Source: an uncultured Bacteroidia bacterium (lineage in GTDB: Bacteria > Bacteroidota > Bacteroidia > Bacteroidales > Prolixibacteraceae). Taken from it: a stretch of 64,000 nt of DNA. Position numbers and translations under genes: made by a program. The notes beneath the pieces are model-generated. The model did not search any database and was not told the DNA's origin. It was given only the letters and a program-made list of their open reading frames with translations. The stretch spans positions 62,001 to 126,000 of the forward strand of contig CAIVGL010000011.1 in the NCBI GenBank assembly GCA_903905505.1, written 5' to 3'. Positions 26,967 through 36,404 of this stretch are shown one piece after another (the stretch's first letter is position 1; each line of letters starts with the position of its first letter).

Positions 26967-28382
26967 CTAACAAATCTGAACCGTTTTAATACCTAGAATT
27001 TGTCCTAGTTTTTCAATTTTTTCGCCGATGTGCCCAACGCCAATTGCACAGTGGTGAGCTGGACCTTGTCGTGACCATTCATTAATAAATTGTTTTGCTC
27101 CAATCGAGAATCGGTAACAACTGTTAGTGTTTCCTATTTGCAATACGGGACCATCAACGGATTCTCCTTCCGCAACAAGTAGAATAACTCCATCTGTAGT
27201 CTCAACAACAGAAAGAAGCGTTACTGGTCCATGTTTTACGGTCATTTGAATAGATAATCCATGACCAGGTTTCCCATGATAGACTGGTAAGGGTACTAGA
27301 TTAACTCGCCCTTCCGCGATGGCAAAATGAGCAGGTCCATCATGACCTAACATCACCATGTTCTCTTTAAAGTCCATTAGGTAGAATTCCGAGAATGAAC
27401 CGCCAGCACCAAAGGCCGACATGATTTTCATGGCATGGGCATTTTTAACCTCGCATTCGCCCGCTACGGGTACTCCTTTGCCTGTTAATAGCGTATTTCC
27501 AGCTATCACTGAGGTAACTATATTTTCATAGTCATTGCCTGTTTCTCCTTCGTAGTAGTAAGCCAGTGAGTTTAACTTATGGCTGGCGATTAACTTATCT
27601 AAGGCCAGCGATGTTTGAGCTGCACGAGTTAATTCAGATGCTTCACAAGTTGGTGAAACAGCAAATTCTGTATCGAATTCTTTCAGTTTTAATTGGATCT
27701 CTGATTCGGTAACTTGATCTCTGAATTTTTTCAATTCACACATCTCTAGCAGTTCGAAATGAGTGCCAAAAACAGCTGATTGTTTGGTCATATCAGTATA
27801 AACATCCAACATGCCTCCATAGTAATGCCCCAATACTCCTAGTCTGTTGTTTCGCATGACTACAGAAACATGAGCTGCCTCTGTCCAACTACTAATCTCG
27901 TGCCAGGCCTCTTGATCCTGAAGGTATCCTGTTACGATATCATATTGAATGTTTGATCGATTAAATACACTCGCAATCTCAGGAACCGAGCAAGCCTGAC
28001 AATTTTCTAGCCAGATACCGGTCATTTTTCCGCGATCACCTAATTTATTAAATGCCACATAGTCAAGTTGTGCAACTGGCTGAAGATTGAGAATGATGAC
28101 AGGTATTTTTAGTCTCTGCGCAATCGGTAGTACAGTAGACGAAAGGGCATAGGTGGAGACATAAAGGAAGATCAGCTCAATATCTTGAGTTTTGAAAAAG
28201 TCGGCTGTTTCACGAGCTTTTTCAGGATTATCGACCATTCCAGCATCAATTACTTCAACTCCAAAACTGGATATTTTAGTACTTATCTGATTTTGATAAT
28301 TTACAAGTTTATCGAGTAATCCATCGAATTGACCCCAATAGGTATCGAGTCCAATGCCAAATAATCCGACTTTTGTTTTCAT
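26967..28382 (-). CDS. L-arabinose/L-fucose isomerase-family protein
   Basis: 471 residues, no signal peptide, so cytoplasmic. The N-terminal half (VGLFGIGLDTYWGQFDGL, IELIFLYVSTYALSSTVLPIAQR, VIILNLQP) and the rest (RLGVLGHYYGGMLDVYTD, GHDGPAHFAIAEG) resemble the AraA/FucI ketol-isomerase fold. It is about 30 residues shorter than standard arabinose isomerase. Lying between two GH106-type genes, it probably isomerises a sugar released by this locus; true L-rhamnose isomerase is encoded separately at 56.7 kb, so another sugar (for example an arabinose- or fucose-like one) is likely. Specificity unproven. Confidence 0.8.
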   Translation of the reverse strand: MKTKVGLFGIGLDTYWGQFDGLLDKLVNYQNQISTKISSFGVEVIDAGMVDNPEKARETADFFKTQDIELIFLYVSTYALSSTVLPIAQRLKIPVIILNLQPVAQLDYVAFNKLGDRGKMTGIWLENCQACSVPEIASVFNRSNIQYDIVTGYLQDQEAWHEISSWTEAAHVSVVMRNNRLGVLGHYYGGMLDVYTDMTKQSAVFGTHFELLEMCELKKFRDQVTESEIQLKLKEFDTEFAVSPTCEASELTRAAQTSLALDKLIASHKLNSLAYYYEGETGNDYENIVTSVIAGNTLLTGKGVPVAGECEVKNAHAMKIMSAFGAGGSFSEFYLMDFKENMVMLGHDGPAHFAIAEGRVNLVPLPVYHGKPGHGLSIQMTVKHGPVTLLSVVETTDGVILLVAEGESVDGPVLQIGNTNSCYRFSIGAKQFINEWSRQGPAHHCAIGVGHIGEKIEKLGQILGIKTVQIC

Positions 28383-28476
28383 CTGTTTCTGATCTATTTT
28401 ATGATTAATCTGGATTCTTAAATTTTATCGATGAAGGTAAGCTTAATTGGTGATTTTATAATCATAATCATTTCAA

Positions 28477-31380
28477 TTAATTGCTTGTTGATCCTATTTT
28501 CACCGGTCCGAGTAATCCTGAGTCTAGCAAAGGGGTTGTAGGCATAAGCATATTAAAGCGGAAGGTGTCATGTGTTTTGGTAAAGCGGTTCTCTTTGGGA
28601 AGATTTAGATCACCCACAACGCGGTTTGCCCAAAGGTTGATGATGTCGATCTCAAGCCGATTGCCTTTTGCTTTGACGGCCTCAGTAATTTCAACGCGCC
28701 ATGGTGCACACCATACTATTCCTAGCTTGTGACCGTTTAGGCGCACTTCAGCTACATCTTTCACATTCCCTAAATCAAGAAATAATCGTTCGCTTTTTTG
28801 TGAGCTCTTTAGGAGATTTCCTGCTTCTTTATTGAGGTCAAAGGATTTTTCATAGGTGGCTTTTCCGGAATAGAATTTTATTCCGTTCTCGGAACGCGTA
28901 ATCCAATTGTCCAACTTCGCAAAATCGGCTTCTGCCGGACCGCCCCATTGCGGATCGAATCGGACTTTCCACATATCGCTAATGTCAAAAGACTCTTTTA
29001 GTACGACTCCATTGTGCGACGCAATGCCCATTGCATGCTTATCAATTGGTTTTCGAAATACAATAAACCAGGAGTCAAAACGATCTAATTCTAAGGATAG
29101 CTGTGTGGAGCCATTTGCTTGCCGGAAATTTGCAGCTAGTTCTATTTTACCCGTCACTGCATTACATATCTCTGGTTGTTTTCCTGAGACACGAAAATTA
29201 AAATCGCGTGTCTCTTTCAAATTGGTCCTGTTGATGACAAAATAAATTTCTGCATCCCCATCGGTGCGATGGATATAATCAAATTTTTCAGGTTCTTGGG
29301 CTTGATCGGGATATGAAAAGTCAGGTTTGATGCCATCGGCGGTGAGCACTTCTCGAGGTGTTTTTCCCCATATTACCCTTCCATTTCCAAATTTACGTTC
29401 CGTGTGCTTTATTCCATCTAGATCCCCCCAGACTTCCCTGGCAATCTTTTGAACTTGTATATTCTCATTGGGGTAGTCTTTTAGTCCAGTAGAGCTCAGA
29501 GGTGGAGCACCAACAATTGTTGCTCCTTGAAGAACGAGTTCGCGTAATTTCGTAATCACTTCTAATGACATCTCTGTTGAGGGTACTGAAGAGACGGCTA
29601 ACTTCTGATACCGACTAACTTGCTTGCAGATTTCTGGAGATGTGGAGGTGCAATTCTGGAGAACTAGCAGCCGATAGCTCATTCCATCGGGCAGCACTAT
29701 TCTATGATTTTTTACACTCATTCGTTTAAGCAAAACCTCAGCATTCGAATAATCACAATCGTATCCCGGACCAAGTGATGGAATTAGGTATTTTGGAGGG
29801 GCTAATGTTGGAGGCCGTTCGCCTAGGTAGAAGCAAATGTCTGCCACAAATTTTCCTTGTTGGAGCATAAACTGACAACGTGATAGGTAGTCAAAGAATG
29901 GATTTGACTGCTCCCACCAGGTGATATTGGGCGTCCAATGTTGACCTGCACAAAATTCATATCCGGGTTTTCCGTCTGATGGTGGTTGGCACGTGGCCTG
30001 ATGCAGCATAATCCGATTGATTCCTTCACAAAAGGCATCGTTGGCATAGGGTTTTAGGTCTGATGGACCAAGAGACCAATGGGTTCGATCTTTCTCTTGC
30101 TGAGTGAACGATTCAGCCATGGCTTGCTGTTTGCCATAGATATGTGCCGCGGAGGCCGTTTGTTTGAGGTTTAGACGTAAATGTTTATCTGAATTATAGC
30201 CGTTAGGGGATTTGTAATGACCGTTTACCCAGAACTCACCGGCAGGCAAATCGCACCGACCAAGATTTTTCAAAACGTCCTGCGGTGAAATGTCGTTTGG
30301 ACCTCCCGCTTCATTTCCAACTTTCATCCCATACTTATGACATAACTCATTAAACCGACCATAGAAATTTTCTGCGACACAATCTTGAATCGTTCGATCG
30401 AAATCAGCTAGAAATCTCTTTGAAATTAGTGTGTCGGTAATGGTATAACCAGCCAGTGCAGGCATATAGCTCTTTAAATCGTAGCCTCGGAATCGTTGAA
30501 ATTGATGTTGGAAATCTTGAGTCCAGGTTAGTTTGCCACATTCCCAGCTATCCGACCAAAGATAATCGAGTTTTCCACCTGCTTTTTTTGCCTCTTCGAT
30601 GACCAATTTGCCCAGATGATCGAAGTGATCTTCAAGAGAAGCTGTATTTAAGTAGTCTATCTCGTAACCATCTCCACCTTTGAAGGTGTCACCCTCGGGA
30701 TAAGCATGCCATTTGCTCCACGGATGCCCCGTTAAAGTATATCCAGTTCTTAATATGACCCATTCGCCAGGTGGGACATCCCATTCGAGCTGACCATCGG
30801 CTTTAAGTTTAGCCGTTAAATCAATAATTGTCTTGGGATTAACTTTTTTCTCAGCCCCTTCAAGACGGAAAGCCTGTACCCAAATATCGTGGTAATAGCC
30901 GTCTACAGTCTCTGGCTGACCGAGCTTCCCTGCAAACTTTTTGGGTCCCTGGATTGTCAAATCGGTGTGAACCACTTTTTTCATGGCATTGTCTTGCGTA
31001 ACCCAAGGGCCCATCATCGTCCACCCTCCTGCAAGGTTAAAGCCGATCTCAATTTTTAGTCGCTTGGCTTCACGAACAGCATGCCGAAAAAGCTCACGCC
31101 ATTCTGAACTAAGAAAATCGACTCCTAAAAGTGGAGCCTGTCCAGCATAACCTCCGGTACAAATTAGGTTAACGCCGCTAATTCCTTTGGCTCTAAATTG
31201 CTCTAGATCTCTGGTGATCCCTGCCTTGTCCACGCGGTTGAATAGCCACCACCAATATACCCTTGGCTTAGCTGAGTCTGGAGGAGAAATAAATGATCTT
31301 TGTAACTTATCTGTATGTGTCATTAAAGAACACGTCAGAATCCATGACACGAGTAGAATAGCAACTTTTAAACACTTCAT
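28477..31380 (-). CDS. GH106 alpha-L-rhamnosidase
   Basis: 967 residues with a Sec leader (residues ~5-20). The mature start ISPPDSAKPRVYWWWLFNRVDKAGITRDLEQF is the GH106 signature, followed by ISGVNLICTGGYAG, LKIEIGFNLAGGWTMMGPWV and a barrel with YLWSDSWECG, GNEAGGPNDISP and AESFTQQEKDRTHW. The C-terminal beta domain has the jelly-roll pattern LFLDLGNVKDVAEVRLNGHKLG. It releases L-rhamnose, in characterised cases from rhamnogalacturonan-type glycans. It sits in run A, 94 bp upstream of the isomerase gene. Close in length and motifs to the GH106 at 33.3 kb. Confidence 0.92.
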   Translation of the reverse strand: MKCLKVAILLVSWILTCSLMTHTDKLQRSFISPPDSAKPRVYWWWLFNRVDKAGITRDLEQFRAKGISGVNLICTGGYAGQAPLLGVDFLSSEWRELFRHAVREAKRLKIEIGFNLAGGWTMMGPWVTQDNAMKKVVHTDLTIQGPKKFAGKLGQPETVDGYYHDIWVQAFRLEGAEKKVNPKTIIDLTAKLKADGQLEWDVPPGEWVILRTGYTLTGHPWSKWHAYPEGDTFKGGDGYEIDYLNTASLEDHFDHLGKLVIEEAKKAGGKLDYLWSDSWECGKLTWTQDFQHQFQRFRGYDLKSYMPALAGYTITDTLISKRFLADFDRTIQDCVAENFYGRFNELCHKYGMKVGNEAGGPNDISPQDVLKNLGRCDLPAGEFWVNGHYKSPNGYNSDKHLRLNLKQTASAAHIYGKQQAMAESFTQQEKDRTHWSLGPSDLKPYANDAFCEGINRIMLHQATCQPPSDGKPGYEFCAGQHWTPNITWWEQSNPFFDYLSRCQFMLQQGKFVADICFYLGERPPTLAPPKYLIPSLGPGYDCDYSNAEVLLKRMSVKNHRIVLPDGMSYRLLVLQNCTSTSPEICKQVSRYQKLAVSSVPSTEMSLEVITKLRELVLQGATIVGAPPLSSTGLKDYPNENIQVQKIAREVWGDLDGIKHTERKFGNGRVIWGKTPREVLTADGIKPDFSYPDQAQEPEKFDYIHRTDGDAEIYFVINRTNLKETRDFNFRVSGKQPEICNAVTGKIELAANFRQANGSTQLSLELDRFDSWFIVFRKPIDKHAMGIASHNGVVLKESFDISDMWKVRFDPQWGGPAEADFAKLDNWITRSENGIKFYSGKATYEKSFDLNKEAGNLLKSSQKSERLFLDLGNVKDVAEVRLNGHKLGIVWCAPWRVEITEAVKAKGNRLEIDIINLWANRVVGDLNLPKENRFTKTHDTFRFNMLMPTTPLLDSGLLGPVKIGSTSN

Positions 31381-31491
31381 TGTAATTTTTTGTCAGGTCT
31401 TATTGATTTAGTAATTAAATCGTTCGCTGAATTTATCTTCCAAGTAAATTTATAACAGTTAATCACTTTAAACGTTAGCCTAGTTTTTCCG

Positions 31492-33336
31492 TTAATTCAA
31501 GTTTGTTACAATGACATCATCTAGGAGAAATATCGCTGGCTGCAATACCGGTTTGTCAGCTCCATTTAATAATTGGTCGGTATCTCCTAATTTACGTGAT
31601 TCCCCAGTCCTGAATATAAGGCGCTCTAAACTATTTTCTTTCTGGTTTTTGCTGTTGATCTCTTTAACTTTTTTCCCATTAATAGAGATTGTGGCATGCC
31701 CTTTTTCCTGTTCTGATTTGATTTCTACCTTCAGCCATTTTCCTGCTAGATAGTTCTTTAGGATAGAAACTGACTGACTATCGGTAAATGTTATTGTGCC
31801 CTCTTTTGTAAGCTGAATAGTTAAGCTCTTTTGACCTTTGTTGTCTTGAATTTCAAAATTAAATAGAGCGTTAATTTGCATTGGTTTAACTCGGAATTTA
31901 GCATGTATTCCCTTTGATCCAGGAAACATTCTCAACGCCCGAGCATAATCTGTTGGATCACCATCTTTTAGTTCAAGACAATGATTGCTATTCTTTCCAG
32001 GTTCTAAAACAACCTTAATAGGTGCCCATTTAGGAGAATAGATGTTCCATTGAGGCACTATAGCTCCTAATGTGATTTTTTCAAACGTTTCGTTTGGGTA
32101 AGTTAAAGTTTTAGAATTTAAAGGAATCCTAGATAGCCAAATGTCCTCTTTATGTACACTGTAGATTAGCCATGTTGCTGTCGAATCGCTAAACGAATGA
32201 TCGGTAGACCATGGTGCAACTCCTCGAACGTATTGGTAACCAAAATCTTTGTATTTGCCTGGATAACGAAGAGGAGGATATTCACCATGAATTACTTGCA
32301 TATCGTTATAATGAATTCCGTCTTGTCCATGAACCATTACTAAGGGAAACCTTTTCCCCCTTTTAGGATCTGGATTGTAGGCTAATAGATAGCTGTTGTT
32401 ATAGTTTTTTTGTCCCCATACCTTGGCAGCCCCTGCTATTAAAGTTGAGGGTATCTCAGGCTCAGACCAATTTTCACCGCCATCAGCAGAGGTCGTTACA
32501 AACCCCATTTTTGATATCCCAACCCATTTAAGATCTTTACGTTGAAAGAAACTAAATGCCTTGCCAAAAGGATAAAATCCTTTGTATTTAGGTGTTTTAG
32601 AATGCCAACTCATCTTGCGATCTCCTAAGAATACCCCATAATCCTGTTGTTCCAAAAGCATCTTATTATTTAGAGCTTCAAAACATGCCCGTCTAAAAGC
32701 CGAATCGTGTGATGATTCATAAAATGGCGGCATCTTTTCAGTCGGATGGATCAGGGTGAAAATTGGTCCAAGAGAATGATCAGGTAGGATCTCTCTCACA
32801 AGAAGTACCGATTTTAAATTTTCAGTTACAATTCCATCACTGAGTTTTGCCGCACAGAAAGCTAACATTTTATCGTTCTGAGTATGATAAAAATAGAACC
32901 TAGTAGCCCAGGCAAGATTTCGAGGAAAAAGATCAGCCGGTTTTCTCCATTCAATCCCATCATTAGACGAGGAATATACAACTTTTGCTGGTGGCACATC
33001 TTCATCTTTTGGAGTCATATTCCAAGCTGCATACAATCGGCCCCGCCACTCCGCTAAATCCATATGGTGTGCATACGTCCATCCATCGGCATCGGCTATC
33101 TCTGGAGCATCACGCGTAGTTCGCAATAATTCAATATTAAGAACTCCTGGAGCCGGTGCAAGTCCTCCGTCTGGTAGAGAAAGATCTAATTGTAAGTGCT
33201 CATTACCACTTATTACAATAGAGGTGTCGCGTGGTGAGATTTCTCCGGTTGGATCATTAAGTGTAAAGTTATGCCTCCCATACACAAATATGGTCGCAAA
33301 ACTCAAGAGAAGAATTGTACTGTAAATCTTAATCAT
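31492..33336 (-). CDS. secreted sialidase-like beta-propeller with C-terminal LamG-like domain
   Basis: 614 residues with a Sec leader ending near VYG (residue ~20). Two Asp-box-type motifs are visible (SSNDGIEW and SADGGENW), the mark of sialidase/BNR propellers. Conserved arginines and the YNPDPKRGKRFPLVMVHGQDG segment lie between. From about residue 440 a concanavalin/LamG-like sandwich follows (FRVKPMQINALFNFEIQD, GHATISINGKKV). It is 12 bp downstream of a GH106 gene. Proteins of this sort in rhamnosidase loci need not cleave sialic acid; other exo-glycosidase activities occur in the fold. Confidence 0.8.
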   Translation of the reverse strand: MIKIYSTILLLSFATIFVYGRHNFTLNDPTGEISPRDTSIVISGNEHLQLDLSLPDGGLAPAPGVLNIELLRTTRDAPEIADADGWTYAHHMDLAEWRGRLYAAWNMTPKDEDVPPAKVVYSSSNDGIEWRKPADLFPRNLAWATRFYFYHTQNDKMLAFCAAKLSDGIVTENLKSVLLVREILPDHSLGPIFTLIHPTEKMPPFYESSHDSAFRRACFEALNNKMLLEQQDYGVFLGDRKMSWHSKTPKYKGFYPFGKAFSFFQRKDLKWVGISKMGFVTTSADGGENWSEPEIPSTLIAGAAKVWGQKNYNNSYLLAYNPDPKRGKRFPLVMVHGQDGIHYNDMQVIHGEYPPLRYPGKYKDFGYQYVRGVAPWSTDHSFSDSTATWLIYSVHKEDIWLSRIPLNSKTLTYPNETFEKITLGAIVPQWNIYSPKWAPIKVVLEPGKNSNHCLELKDGDPTDYARALRMFPGSKGIHAKFRVKPMQINALFNFEIQDNKGQKSLTIQLTKEGTITFTDSQSVSILKNYLAGKWLKVEIKSEQEKGHATISINGKKVKEINSKNQKENSLERLIFRTGESRKLGDTDQLLNGADKPVLQPAIFLLDDVIVTNLN

Positions 33337-33348
33337 TTGAACTTGAAA

Positions 33349-36300
33349 TTATGGTTTAGTCAAAATCTGAACTGGTCCTAATAATCCAGATTTTAATAGA
33401 TCCATCTCTTTTTTATAGTATTTGAATGTGGTGAAGGTATACCTGCCTGATGTTCTTGGCTTATTCTGGGTTAACCATTCGGGCCATTCTTTCCCAACTA
33501 TACCATCATCCGGATATTGATCATCCCCAATTAATCGGTTCGACCAAAGATTGGCAACTTCAATTTCTACCTGATTTAAGCCTTCAACAACAGCATCTGT
33601 AATATTTACTTGGAAGGGAGCAGTCCACACCACACCTAAATCCTTGCCATTAACTCGAACGCGTGCCATATTCATAACCTCACCTAAGTTAAGTAATAAC
33701 TCATGTTTCAGATTTTTAACTTGACTTGCTTTTAGATTAAAAGTGTTGCGATAGGTTGCAATTCCAGAGTAATATTTAATACCCGGTAAGGAATTCGTGC
33801 TCCAATCTTGTAGCTTGTCGAAAATAATATTTTTTGGACCTCCCCATTTAGGATCAAAGCTAACACTCCAGGGTTTTTGTAATTCTTCCAATAGTGTGGG
33901 TGCAGTATAGTTTTTCGAGACTAACTTTGCTTGTTTTAATCGAGGATTAAAGAGAACAAAGAAACTTTCGTAAGGCTCAAAATGAATTGGTATTTGTACT
34001 TGATTATCTAGTTTTTTCATCTCCGTAAGCTCCTTGCTGGTCCCTGTCATCGGATTCCAAAGTTCCGTTTTTCCACCTTCAGTTCTAAAGGTTAAGATTG
34101 GATCAATGGCTCCATTGGATTTGTTGGCAATAAAATAAATATCAGTGCCGTCAAGTCTCCGATGGGTATAACGCACTGGTCCTGTTGTTTCAAAATCTGG
34201 CTTGAGAGAGAGATCTTTTAAAATCTTTATTGTGGCCTCATAATCTGGGTATAATTCTGTTGTTTTTAAATTTGAAAATACCCCTCCCCAATAGATCTTT
34301 CCTTTGCCAACTGAAATTTTTGTCACCTCTTGAGGTACATCAAACTTGCCCCATAACATTAAAGCTTTTAATCCAACCTCCTGATCGCAGTCGGGATAAT
34401 TCATTAAACTAGGCGATTTGCGTGGTGGGTTTCCGACAATGATAGCTCCTTGGTTGACTAACGATTCAATTTTTGCTAATAAAGCTGGCGTAATTGTTTG
34501 GCTGTTAGGTAAAACCATTAAACTATAGGCTGCGCCAGATGGAAAGACAATCTTATGACCTTCTACCTTTGCTGTAAGAAGTTGTGAAGGGGAACAGCCA
34601 TCAAAATTATAGCTTTTCCGATCAGGCATAGGTTCTTCTCCTGTTAGCGCTGATGCTGGTGCTCGAAACACATGAGGCGCCCCCTCTGGAGTCAAATATA
34701 GGATGTCAGCCACTGATTGTCCTTGTTGTAAGGTATATTGACATCTTGTAATATAACGATGATAGCCATCAGCCATGGGCCACCAAGTCTGATTCCGATC
34801 CCAGTGAACGCCATAAGGACCCATTGTAGCTCCTGGTTTTAGGCTATCGCTGAGAAACTGATGTTGGAAAGTGTGGTATACGAATTTGTTTACACCTGAA
34901 GCAAAAGCCCAGTCACCTTGGTTTTTCATCGATCCTGGATATTTTTTCCAAGCATCATGACCTGCAGTAAACGATTCGGCTGCCACTACAGAAGCCCCAT
35001 TGATATGTGCGATGGAAGCAGCTTGGATGCAACTAAAAGAGGCGTTAAAACCATAATCCCAACTCCAAAATTCACACATGGGTATATCTGCTACTGCACC
35101 GAGTTCCATGTCAGCCGTTGGATTCATATCGTAAGGCTCAATGGAAAAGTTTAGATTGTATTTCTGGCCATACTTTTTAAGGTGTTTAGCATGATTTTCG
35201 ATCACAAGCTCTTGGCTGGTTAACCGTAGATCCCATAAAAATCGCTCACTGTTCTCTACACTTTCCAAAACTAGGCCAGTATAAACAGGGTAGTAGGGAA
35301 GGGGATCGTAGCCTCTACGTTTTATAAATTCGGCTCTGAAATTTGGAGTCCAGTTTTGTGAGCCCATCTCCCAGCTGTCCATGTGTAAACTTTTTAATCC
35401 ACCAGCCTTATTCTTATCTGGCATTCCAGTTTTATTAAACAGTTTCCCAGTAAAGTTTTCTAAGTGTGCATTGATCGCTGTAGTATCGAATTTATCGGCC
35501 TCAAAGCCAAGGCCGGGAAGCGGAGCTGGCCTAGTAATTGCTCCATTGTTTCGACTACCAAAACGCATGATCGTCCATTTCCCTTTAGGAGCTTTCCAAT
35601 CTAAGGTGCCATCAGGTTTCATGAACCGCGTGAGATCAATTAAATTTTTCTGCTTGATGATCGCACTCTCTTTGGGCTCATCGTAATTTAGTTGAGTTGG
35701 TAAGAATTGTTTGGTCCCTGGACTGGAGGTGTAAGGTGCTCTGTAGTAAAGGGCCTTTTCGTCACTATCGACAATTTTAGCTGAATCTTGCGGTGTGGGA
35801 AAGGCCAAAACCGCAACATCTTCATAGTAATTATTTCGTTTTTCTCTCAATTCGACACCTAAACCTTTCTCACCAAAATAGGGGGACCTATTCGAAGGCA
35901 TTGGAAGGATTATTGGTTTTTTGGTTTTGTTGGACACTTGTGTACTTGACGCCACTAAATGTTGCATCGACTGATGACCTGTAACCCATGGCCCGCCACT
36001 TCCTGCCCAGCCTGGACCAACACCTAATGTGATAGTAATGTCTAATCGTTCTGCTTCACGAACAGCATGGACAAATAGATTTTGCCATTGATCACTTAAT
36101 AAATCAACTTTGCCCCGTGGCACACCAACGTTTACCTCTAAAAATAATACATTCCCAATGCCAACAGCTTTCATCGATTCTAAATCAGCAGTCATCCCTT
36201 CTTTGGATATATTGCCATCCATGAAATACCAGTATACGCCAGGTCGCGCGGAATCAGGAGGGTTTTGAAAATTTTGGAATAAAGATGAGAAGGAAAGATC

Positions 36301-36390
36301 TTTTTGAGGGTCATTACAATACGCTACAGATAGGCTGTAAAATAAGACCGCGATTAGTAACAGGTTTTTCATAACGTTTGTGTTTTGCAT
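33349..36390 (-). CDS. GH106 alpha-L-rhamnosidase
   Basis: 1013 residues. The ATG at 36390 gives a leader beginning MQNTNVMKNLLL; a start at the seventh residue (36372) is equally good and gives a standard signal peptide ending near AYC. The GH106 signature NPPDSARPGVYWYFMDGNISKEGM is followed by ITITLGVGPGWAGSGGPWV, LHMDSWEMGSQNW, the glutamate-bearing SIEPYDMNP and AAESFTAGHDAW. The C-terminal jelly roll has LLLNLGEVMNMARVRVNGKDLG. It is 14 bp after the WbsX-like gene and 12 bp before the sialidase-like gene, so it belongs firmly in one operon. Confidence 0.93.
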   Translation of the reverse strand: MQNTNVMKNLLLIAVLFYSLSVAYCNDPQKDLSFSSLFQNFQNPPDSARPGVYWYFMDGNISKEGMTADLESMKAVGIGNVLFLEVNVGVPRGKVDLLSDQWQNLFVHAVREAERLDITITLGVGPGWAGSGGPWVTGHQSMQHLVASSTQVSNKTKKPIILPMPSNRSPYFGEKGLGVELREKRNNYYEDVAVLAFPTPQDSAKIVDSDEKALYYRAPYTSSPGTKQFLPTQLNYDEPKESAIIKQKNLIDLTRFMKPDGTLDWKAPKGKWTIMRFGSRNNGAITRPAPLPGLGFEADKFDTTAINAHLENFTGKLFNKTGMPDKNKAGGLKSLHMDSWEMGSQNWTPNFRAEFIKRRGYDPLPYYPVYTGLVLESVENSERFLWDLRLTSQELVIENHAKHLKKYGQKYNLNFSIEPYDMNPTADMELGAVADIPMCEFWSWDYGFNASFSCIQAASIAHINGASVVAAESFTAGHDAWKKYPGSMKNQGDWAFASGVNKFVYHTFQHQFLSDSLKPGATMGPYGVHWDRNQTWWPMADGYHRYITRCQYTLQQGQSVADILYLTPEGAPHVFRAPASALTGEEPMPDRKSYNFDGCSPSQLLTAKVEGHKIVFPSGAAYSLMVLPNSQTITPALLAKIESLVNQGAIIVGNPPRKSPSLMNYPDCDQEVGLKALMLWGKFDVPQEVTKISVGKGKIYWGGVFSNLKTTELYPDYEATIKILKDLSLKPDFETTGPVRYTHRRLDGTDIYFIANKSNGAIDPILTFRTEGGKTELWNPMTGTSKELTEMKKLDNQVQIPIHFEPYESFFVLFNPRLKQAKLVSKNYTAPTLLEELQKPWSVSFDPKWGGPKNIIFDKLQDWSTNSLPGIKYYSGIATYRNTFNLKASQVKNLKHELLLNLGEVMNMARVRVNGKDLGVVWTAPFQVNITDAVVEGLNQVEIEVANLWSNRLIGDDQYPDDGIVGKEWPEWLTQNKPRTSGRYTFTTFKYYKKEMDLLKSGLLGPVQILTKP

Positions 36391-36404
36391 TTATCGCATT
36401 TCAT

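Noticed and set aside
28428-28476. TGATT-TTAT-AATCA dyad before the AraA-like gene, similar to the SOS-type operator half-sites
   Set aside because: The arms match only 5 bp, the spacing differs from the 41.97-kb sites, and short AT-rich dyads are expected by chance.
28907-29245. 112-residue ORF on the plus strand
   Set aside because: Antisense shadow of the GH106 gene; no recognisable domain.
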